DNA from: Aspergillus flavus
Lineage: Eukaryota; Ascomycota; Eurotiomycetes; Eurotiales; Aspergillaceae
DNA length: 64,000 bases
Assembly (NCBI RefSeq): GCF_009017415.1
Contig: NC_092409.1
Location: 1,922,001 to 1,986,000 of the forward strand
Direction: 5' to 3'
The position numbers and the translations under genes are program-made. This document shows positions 56,052-64,000 of the stretch, one piece after another (position 1 is the stretch's first letter; each line of letters begins with the position of its first letter). The notes beneath the pieces are model-generated. The model did no database searches. It was not told the DNA's origin and saw only the letters and a list, made by a program, of their open reading frames with translations.

Positions 56052-59000
56052 ATGACCGAGCCAGAGGATGTTGAAGAAGACCTGTTTGCAGATCTGTATG
56101 GTGCTTCACTTTGCCGGAATTTATCCCACAAGAACTTGTCTAATGTCTTGACAGGTACGATGCGGATGAGACTGCGACCCAACCAACTTCAACCGTTGAA
56201 GCTTCGATTACTTCGGAGCCTACAGCTTCGGTCCTCCCGACTCAGTCGGCTGGCCTTCCTGCGACTCATGTCTCCGAAGCCTCCCATATCGAAACGGAAG
56301 ACATCCGCGGTGTACACCAACAGCTTCTACAGGATGGAGCTCACCAACATGGCACAGGCAATTTAGATTCTGGATTCGCCAATACTATCACTCCTATGTC
56401 GGGGGAAACGGAGCATCATGGAACCGGGATCAAAGAAGATGGGTAAGTAATAGCTTCTTTTGCTAGGGATGTTTTAAAGTTTTTATATGCTTGTTGAGGA
56501 TTGGAACGCACGCTCGTATTGGCTTGGCCATCTACTTGTGTCACACGATTTGCCCTTGGATTACTCTCTGGCCATTTGGAAGCGATGACATATTGAAGGG
56601 CCCACAGTGCCCTTTTCTGCTTATTTTTATCACTTTATCGCTCTGTATAAGGATGAGCTCCAGTGAGCTGGCGAAGGCGATGGTGGCTATGCTGATATCG
56701 CAAGTTCGTGGGAGGGCTTATACACATGTGACTGCTTGGTACAGTGGAGAAAGTGATCAAATTCTTCGGCCTGCATTCAGGTCTTTCTCCAATGGAAAAC
56801 CAAACATACTTGCTAGAGAAAACAAGAATATGGCCAATCTTCGATAGAGAGTCTTTAGACCCTCGTCAGGCTTAGCTATGGAGAGCATTCTGGTGGGGAC
56901 AAATTCTACCTCTGGCATCTTGAGGGACAAAGTGGGGATACATATCAACGGCACAACGTCGATGTGACAATTGCGGAAAGACAAACTTCGAACCCCTGTC
57001 TCTACGGGCCATTGTCGCGAGCGACTATAGTATAGCTGATGCTATATAGCTTCTTGTCGAGTTATCTTGATAGTGCAGAGGAGAACAGAACAAGAGTAGG
57101 TGCCTTGGCTTTGTGGTTGCGAACAGTTTACCTAGCTTCGGACTATTAGACAGGCAGAGATTCCTTGGTCAGAGAAGAAAAAGAGAGAAAGAGAAACAAT
57201 TGACTTATTCCGCCTGAGATGCTTCAACTTGTGGCCTTTGCTATCACCACCGCATACCTCCCAGACCCCGAGGAATTGTCTTACGTTTGACCTGCAGTCC
57301 ACTGGATCGCTTAGTAAACCAGTGGATTATTGACTAGAGGTTGATTGTCACCATGAGCCTTCCAACCAGTCGCAGCCCCCGTCAGTGTATGTGTACGTCA
57401 CAGACTGACGAAACATCCTGAAGCGACCATGAAGAAAGAAGAAGAGAAAAAAAAAAAAAAAAAAAAAAAAAAAAGCAGACAGAAAGAGACAAAACAAAAG
57501 AAAAAGAAATGCTCCCCTACGCGTTGCTTCCATTGGTTTCTTCCGCTTCTCGAGTGAAGTTAGTGCCTGTCAATATGGTATCGAATCTCAGTTCATAAGC
57601 TCTTACATCGCAATAGCCGTCCGTCAACAATGCTGTCCTTGTTCTCAGAGGGCACAGAGCCAGCCTGCCAACAGCCAAGATCGAAGCCCTGCTTGCCTCT
57701 TTCTTCTTGTTTATTTCTTTTTCCTTCTCTCATCTCCTATGTCTTTTCTATCTATCTCTCTCTTTACTGTTGGTAACTGAGACTGAGACACTCATACTAA
57801 TACTACTTGCGTTGTATAGGAAGATGTTTATTGGCGGTCTCAACTGGGAAACAACTGACCGTATGTACCTCCAAGACCCGTTGGTAGTAATCCCGCACAG
57901 CCGTCAGCAATCTAACTTAGCGATTAGAATCTCTAAAGGACTACTTTTCCCAGTTCGGAGAGGTACAGGAATGCACCGTGATGCGGGACAGCGCTACAGG
58001 GCGCTCTAGGGGTTTTGGTTTTTTAACTTTTAGAGACCCTAAGACCGTCAATACTGTCATGGTCAAGGAGCATTACTTGGATGGAAAAATCGTGAGTTAT
58101 ACATCCCATATCCTTAAAGTTCTGAGACAAAGCGAGGCTTATATGGTTTTAAGATCGATCCGAAGCGTGCAATCCCTCGTGACGAACAAGAAAAGACAAG
58201 CAAAATCTTCGTTGGTGGCGTCAGCCAAGAAGCTAACGAGCAAGACTTCAAACAATTTTTTATGCAATTCGGTCGTGTGGTCGATGCTACTTTGATGATT
58301 GATAAAGACACTGGTCGGCCTCGCGGCTTTGGCTTTGTGACGTTTGACAGCGAAGCTGCCGTTGAAGCGGCACTATCGCGTCCTTTAGAGATACTGGGTA
58401 AACCTATTGAGGTCAAGAAAGCTCAACCACGTGGTAATTTGCGGGATGAAGAGGATCGCAGGAACCGCCGTGGTAGAGACGGTTTCCGTGAGGGAGCTCA
58501 AATTGGCAGCGATGGTTCTCAACAACAAGGCTCTCAAGGACCGGCCGGTATGCCTGGTGGCTTGACTCCACAGATGATGGCGCAGTATTGGCAAAGGATG
58601 CAGCAATATTTCGCTTTAATGCAGCAACAGATGGCCGTTGCCGCTCAGGGTCAAGGCATGGGCGCAATGGGCATGGGTGGAATGAACCCAGCTATGATGC
58701 AACAAATGCAGATGAAGCAGATGCAACAGATGCAAATGGGCAATAGTCAACAACAGGGAAGCATGAGTCCTCCATCTCAAAGTCAGACGCCTCAAATGCA
58801 GAATATGATGAATTCCACCATGATGCAGCAGATGCAGCAGATGCAAAACCAAGGTCAAGGAGGACAGATGGGGAATGCTATCAACATAGGGAGCAGTAGT
58901 CCCGGAAACGTGAGCATGAGTGGAAATTATTCAGGACCTCGGGGAGGCCCAGGCTACAACGCCCATGAGCAGATTGCTTTTGAACAACAAAAGTATGAAC

Positions 59001-59364
59001 AGCAGCAGGCTCGTCGGGCCATGGAAAACCGGGCGTTCTCTCCCTATCAACAGGGCGGTCCAACTTCCTGGGAAGGTATGTACGATGAAGTACCCCAGCC
59101 CAACATCCCCACGGGACCGCAAGCCATGAATCGAGCTGGCAGTATGGGACGTGGTATGTATTGGTAGAATTCGAATCGTCCGCTTGTTAAATACTCGTAT
59201 ACCATCCGACTGCTAACTCCGTTTCAGGACCGACGCCGCAGCCTCAGAGTGCCGCACCAGCCAACGCTCCAACTGGGCCCAAAAATGCTGGAAAACCTGG
59301 AGCCAATTACCGAGGTGGAGGTCGTGGAGGCCATCGTGGCTTTCATCCTTATGCTCGTGGCTAA
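56052..59364 (+). CDS. hrp1: RNA-binding protein Hrp1/Nab4 (cleavage factor IB), two RRMs
   Basis: Hrp1 binds UA-rich enhancement elements in pre-mRNA 3' ends, directs cleavage/polyadenylation, and shuttles to the cytoplasm. The model is join(56052..56095, 56155..56442, 57820..57860, 57928..58091, 58154..59153, 59228..59364), 557 residues. The acidic N-terminus (MTEPEDVEEDLFADLYDADE) precedes RRM1 (about 112-185: KMFIGGLNWETTDQSLKDYF, RGFGFLTF) and RRM2 (about 196-270: KIFVGGVSQEANEQDFKQFF, RGFGFVTF). A Met/Gln/Gly-rich region (about 300-470) and RGG-like C-terminus (YRGGGRGGHRGFHPYARG) follow. All junctions are GT-AG and in phase. Intron 2 is 1377 nt, far longer than any other in the window; retaining it would place a stop immediately after exon 2. 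Confidence 0.95.
57447..57474 (+). repeat. A28 homopolymer in hrp1 intron 2
   Basis: Twenty-eight consecutive A residues follow an AAGAAAGAAGAAGAG purine run on the sense strand of the long hrp1 intron. It is likely length-polymorphic. Confidence 0.9.
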
Positions 59365-60358
59365 ACTGATGCGCTTCTTCTACTCGGATGTTGACATTCT
59401 GGCCTTCCTCTTTGTGTGGGGGTTAAACCATTCGGCAGCAACTTCTCAGTTACCTGATCTTCTTTTCAAATTTTTGCTTTTGTAAGTGGCGGCAGACCAT
59501 GATGCCGTGTGTTGAGCTAAGGGTCTTCCGAAATTGGTGATGTGTCTAATGTACTTATTCAACGATGCTGCTCTTGTCTCCTTTATGAACATGCTGTCGA
59601 CTGCCTGCTTAATCCTTCCCTAAAAAAAGAAAGAGAGGGGGAGAGAGAGCGAAAGAATAGAAAGGAAGACACGTAAAGAGAAATAACAAGTGTAAGATCG
59701 TCGCTGTCAATATCGAGAGATGGAGGACACTTGGTATTGTAATGTGAGCCTATGCCATCTATGCCGGTTAGTGGACAGCCAATATGCACTTGGGATTAGA
59801 AACAGAAATGAAAAAAATAACATAGAAGGGAGGCTATAATTCATGAAACTATAGGACGCAACTTGTTACTAAAACTACCATAAAGTCCACCTCACTATAA
59901 TGCACCATTGGTATGTTCATGCCTTGGAAGGTGTGCCAGCTACAGGATCTCCCTTTATTTTGACGCTGACAATTAATCCTTCGTCTGTGTCCGAATACAA
60001 GCAGGCCCAGCTATTTATCTATAGAAGATCACTAGAGATATGCCTAATGTAATGTTATTGTCTTACTAAGGCTCGGGTGTCTTATAAGAGTAATGCAATT
60101 ATTGGTTGGTTGTGACAAAATGTGAGGCTGATATCGACACGTATTGAAGCGTATATATGCGAAAATTGGGTGGGGGCAAACATGGTACATACAGCGAAGG
60201 AGTAACATCAAATCCGCTAAATTCAGTTGTCTGGCAAGAAGAATTTTCTATAGACACAGGGAAATGGAGGGTGGGGAGTGAAAGAAAGATGGTTAAGAAT
60301 TGAATAAGGAATATTGCAGAAGGCGGTGTATCATGAATTGCTTCCATGACCTAATGGC
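59365..60358. other. Intergenic, convergent 3' flanks of hrp1 and the FLC gene
   Basis: This 994-bp region includes a GA-rich tract at about 59622-59670 and A/T-rich sequence around 59800-60100. Small frames show no conserved features. Confidence 0.55.
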
Positions 60359-62648
60359 TCAATAGGCGAAGCCATAACCTGGAGCGGTAGGTTTACGACC
60401 ATCCGGGGAACCACGACTATCACGGGTATGCCGGCTTTCTCGACTGAGACTTCGACCATGTTGACTTTCATGATAGCCAGGAGGATCCACCAAACGGTCT
60501 GTGCTTCCTGTAGGGCTTGATCGTGACTTCGAATCGTAGTGGTCCCGATAGGGTTCGTAAGGGCCGGTGAAATTAAACTTGCTCATCTCTGTGTACTCTT
60601 TTCGGGGTGGATTCTCCATAAGAAGCGACTCCCGCGCATCCAAAGGAGTCAAATCATCGATATCACGGTTCATTTTTTCTGAGTAAAACGCCGGTTGTTA
60701 GCATACCGAATAGTCCAAAAAGCTCTTTCAACTTACTGGCTTCTCTTCTCCGTTTCGCATGGGGGTTTTCTCGGACACAAAGAATGATAGCGTTAGCGGC
60801 AATGAGGATGGCCAAGATGCCTGTGAGGGCGGATTGCACAACGATAAGGACAATACCCGTCACAGTCTTGGTAGTCTGCGAAAGACCAAGCTCCTCAACA
60901 AAGATCAACACACAAGCAACGGACAATACACGGACCACCTGGATGCTGATATTGATCCACTGGCTCGACTTTGCAACATATGGCCGGTACCATAGCAGAA
61001 GTGCTAGCATAAGAGCTTCAACAATGAGTTGACCCGCGGACTGAACGAGGCCATGACCATTGCCCGCAGCGATGATTACACCCTTGACAAACATGTACAC
61101 GATCGCAGGGACGAAGAGCCACCAGTAATCCTTTTTGTAGTTGTCGTAGAAAAGACTGTACTTCCGCCAGGTCTCTGTATCCTCGTACAAGCCAGAGGCA
61201 TCACCTTGAGATGCTTTATATTTACGAGCCACATACCAGATTCGGAGACCAAAAAAAAGCAGGACACCGGTAAATATGACAAGCGTGACAACGGCCAATA
61301 CTTTCGCGGCCCACGAATCTCCACCGGTGAGCTGGTAGACGCAATACAAGACCCAAATCCCATAGAGAAGAAGAATCAGGTTGGTAATAGTCCTGGCCAA
61401 CAAACCCCAGTAGTCCTTGCGAAAATTCGTGAGCTTTGCAGGGAATGATCCATACAACGCCCATAACTCAAGGATAACTTTAAGCAGTAAAATGCCCACC
61501 GTAATAGCAGCTATAACAATAGCGAATATCAGCAGGCATGTCATAAATATGTTCGCTTGAGGGATGGTAAGCTGTTCCGCCCAAGCCTCTATACCAGAGA
61601 CAACCTTTTTGACTGTGTCATCACTAGCCTCGCCAGATGTCGAATTCGCACTATAAGAAGTTGAAACATCACGTATACCCAAGTCAGCAGCGCCTATAAT
61701 TAAATTGAATCCTCGCTTGACTTTAGAACTTGTGTCCGTCGACGAGCCATTTGAAAACTCGAGTGTAGCATTGCGAAGGAAGTCGTAACTGTTCTCTGTG
61801 AGGTTTCCGCCGGTCGACTTTCGGAAGTTATCGATAGACTGCTGCATTTGACCCCACGGGATTAAACCGGTGCTAAAGGCAAAATTCTTCGTGAAGCTGC
61901 GATACACTGTTGGGTAGTTGACACTGAGCATGCCGTTTGTAGCCATGCTATGGAACCATCCCATGACATCACCAAACCCCGGACTAGAAGAGACTGCCCC
62001 GGGATGACCGGCAGCACCTATGATAGACAGACCACTCATTGCCAGAGCGGCACCTGCTACACCGGCGGCTGCATAAGTGACGCTTGGCATTTGCGCCGAC
62101 TTTCCGTTCGACAACTGTGTTTCAATGCAAGCAACTTCGTGGATATCATCCTTGGACTTCAGCTCCAGTTTTACTTGCCCATCCAAATCGGGTATGGCAA
62201 AAGCAATCGCGGGAATCTGGCTAGCAAAGGATTCTGGAATTTCTTGCGAACCAGTCGCTTGAAAGACGCCGGAAGGGACTTCATCGAGAAAAAATAAGTC
62301 AGTGTCATAGGCAAAAGAGTTTCCGTTTTGATCAAACTTACCAGGACAAAGTTCCTCGACATGATTCTCCGAGCCACAAGGGTCGAATGACTTGCTATAT
62401 ATTTCATTGCCGTATGCATAAACCGACAGAGATGCGGTAACGTTCTGCTGTTTTTCATTTGTTCCGGCCACATCGAAGACTACCACTCTAGTGGAACGCG
62501 TGTAAGTGACGTCCAACTTTTGCACTTGTATTTCTGCGCCTGTCAGACAGGTTGAAATGCCATTTGTGCTAAGCGTGTCCGCTGCGAGGACGTGCACGGG
62601 GGACAGGCCCAAGGCAATTAAGGTAAAATGTGATATAGGAACCCGCAT
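60359..62648 (-). CDS. FLC/TRP-like membrane protein (flavin carrier family)
   Basis: The model is complement(join(60359..60678, 60737..62648)), 743 residues. An N-terminal signal peptide (HFTLIALGLSPVHVLA, cleavage about residue 22) is followed by an ML-like lumenal domain to about residue 165 with paired cysteines (STCLTGAEI, DPCGSENHVEELCPG, VACIETQL). Membrane helices then extend to about 630, including IFMTCLLIFAIVIAAITVGI, LLARTITNLILLLYGIWVLY, VVTLVIFTGVLLFFGLRIWY, and GIVLIVVQSALTGILAILIA. Exon 2 is a Ser/Arg-rich cytosolic tail with MNRDIDDLTPLDARESLLME. This is the TRP-like/FLC family; yeast Flc proteins affect FAD import into the ER, calcium homeostasis and wall integrity. Aspergillus has several paralogues and I cannot assign which one this is. 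The intron is 58 nt. Confidence 0.9.
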
Positions 62649-64000
62649 TTCGGCAAGAACAATCTTTTCTAATACTTAAGTTCAAGTGCCAACATCAAAC
62701 GTGTTGTTCAGGTGTCGGTTGCTCACAAGCACGGAATCCCAATTCGAAAGTTCTTCGGTTCGATAGGCGATCGAGACGAATTTCTGAAGGCGATTAAATG
62801 ATTAAAGATGGTGCAAACTCCAAGTGATCGAGCTGATAGCAACCGGACCGGCCGAGAATCAGAAATACCACAGGGTCAACCCGTGTAGAATAGAAACAAT
62901 CGTATATAGAACTATTTTGAAGAAAGCAATCCCAACGCGAAGATGAAGAGCATCAAAAGACAGGGAAAAGGATTGGGGAGAAGGAGGGGAAGGTTGAGCG
63001 AAAAAAGTTGAGGCTTTCAAAAGAGAGGCATACGCAAGGAAAGCGTTAGGACCACTCAGTCCTCTCGCTCACTCCGTCTATTGTAGCTCACCTTTCCTCG
63101 GCCTCAAAAGACACGGCAGGGGAAGGGAAGAGCTGTATGGACTATGAGGAGAAAGAGTGAAGGAAAATGGATTGTAAGAAACAATAGCAGCTCGCGAGTG
63201 AGTTCAGAAAAAGGAGTCGCAAGGGAGCGTATGAAGTGAAAGAGAGGCAAAACAGACGAAAAGAGACAAGAAGCAGCGCAAAATTAGCAATACGATTTGT
63301 ATGCCAAACGAGCGATGATGGAGAAGGAGAGTAGAAGGAGGGGAGGATATGCAAATCAATCAGTCGATCAGTGATAGAAGAGAAGCCATCTTCAGGGTGT
63401 CTGGCTGGATCGGTACAGTACAGGTATACGCACAGTGCGGGCCAATCTCCCTACCGAATAGCTGGCACCAGAACTAACTAGTAAAAAGTGGTACCCGTTA
63501 CCGTACCGAGAATGCCTAATAATAATTAACAGGGCAGCATCAAGTGGTTAGTTCTTCGTCGTAGGGTTCGAGACTCCGACACCTTGCCCCTGAATTGTCT
63601 CAAGATTTGTCCCACCAAGGCCATTGATTGGCCCAGTGCCCGGCTCAGAACGGCCCAAGAATGGCACCGTCTGGAGCCGTCTAGACTCTAGACCTCTTTA
63701 TGGGGCCACTGATATGCTGGCATCACAGTACTCAAGGTAAATAAAGGTAATTTTACATAGTACGTACTGCTTTTGTACGTACTATGTCAAAGAGATTCCA
63801 ACATTTCCAGCGCGCGGATAGCTGACTTTTCCCATTCTTTTTTTTTTAAAAAATCTTCATATCTGTATGATCCATTTATAGATATTTTTCAAATAACCTA
63901 GAACTTCACCTTCTACCATAACTTATGATACATTACTGCGTATTTGTTACACATTAGTGGAGTTTTTAGTTCAAACATTAAAACAAAAAAGAGGAGAGGG
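62649..64000. promoter_or_regulatory. Upstream region of the FLC gene to the window edge
   Basis: This 1.35-kb stretch contains the FLC-gene promoter and probably a long leader: the upper strand is purine-rich at about 62930-63360, so the transcribed strand is pyrimidine-rich. A perfect 13-bp inverted repeat lies at 63755-63787. No coding region is recognised up to the right edge. Confidence 0.5.
63755..63787. repeat. Perfect 13-bp inverted repeat with 7-nt loop
   Basis: ACATAGTACGTAC at 63755-63767 and GTACGTACTATGT at 63775-63787 are exact reverse complements around TGCTTTT. Beyond one mismatch, three more T-A pairs extend the stem. It may be a cruciform, a dyad protein site or the end of a small element. 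Confidence 0.85.

Noticed and set aside
56491..56847. 118-residue frame inside hrp1 intron 2
   Set aside because: No similarity recognised and it would break the exact exon 2 to exon 3 phase match of hrp1.
63548..63585. tRNA-like pieces (AGTGGTTAG, then GGGTTCGAGACTCC)
   Set aside because: The A-box-like and B-box-like pieces are only about 15 nt apart, the T-arm stem does not pair properly and no acceptor stem is present. At most it is a fragment, probably chance.

Overview
This window is a conserved, gene-dense stretch of a filamentous ascomycete nuclear chromosome, most likely Aspergillus or a close relative in the Eurotiales. The evidence is short GT-AG introns (about 45-100 nt) with CTAAC-like branch sites, compact intergenic spaces, an hxkA-type hexokinase with the MVGIGPKRPPSRKGSM N-terminus, and a full set of fungal housekeeping orthologues. 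I assembled the exon models by hand. For nearly every gene, reading phase and consensus splice sites agree across all junctions.

Layout, left to right: the 3' end of an unidentified gene (1-350); COG4, a Golgi tether subunit (-); an Hst2-type sirtuin (+); hexokinase hxkA (+); Utp18 of the SSU processome (-); a STIMATE-type vacuolar membrane protein (-); Snu13 (-); SF3B6/p14 of the U2 snRNP (-); the JmjC/PHD histone demethylase Jhd1 (+); a Vps62-type protein (-); a TFIIIC triple-barrel subunit (+). A 5.6-kb stretch without a recognisable gene follows (26083-31684). Then come NAD-glutamate dehydrogenase gdhB (+); a mitochondrial PPR-type protein resembling Cia84 (-); mitoribosomal bS18m (+); Aip1 (+); a Bre4/ArAE-type membrane protein (+); the SAGA subunit Hfi1/Ada1 (+); splicing factor Prp1/Prp6 (-); the TBC Rab-GAP Gyp1 (-); the RNA-binding protein Hrp1 (+); and an FLC/TRP-like membrane protein (-).

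The genes are individual transcription units on both strands, not operons. Two themes recur. RNA biogenesis has Utp18, Snu13, SF3B6, Prp1/Prp6, Hrp1 and the Pol III factor TFIIIC. Membrane traffic has COG4, Gyp1, Vps62 and STIMATE. gdhB and hxkA are central-metabolism genes. The PPR gene and bS18m are both mitochondrial and share one divergent promoter.

I found no transposon with coding capacity, CRISPR array, biosynthetic cluster, certain tRNA or rRNA, or clearly new multi-gene system. The best second-look items are a 1.38-kb intron in hrp1, an enriched 9-mer (TACGGAGTA) in non-coding DNA, a poly-C tract in the gdhB leader intron, a duplicated half zinc-cluster motif in Jhd1, micro-exons including a 7-nt start exon in the Vps62 gene, an alternative N-terminus in the Bre4-like gene, two perfect inverted repeats, and the 5.6-kb gene-empty region.
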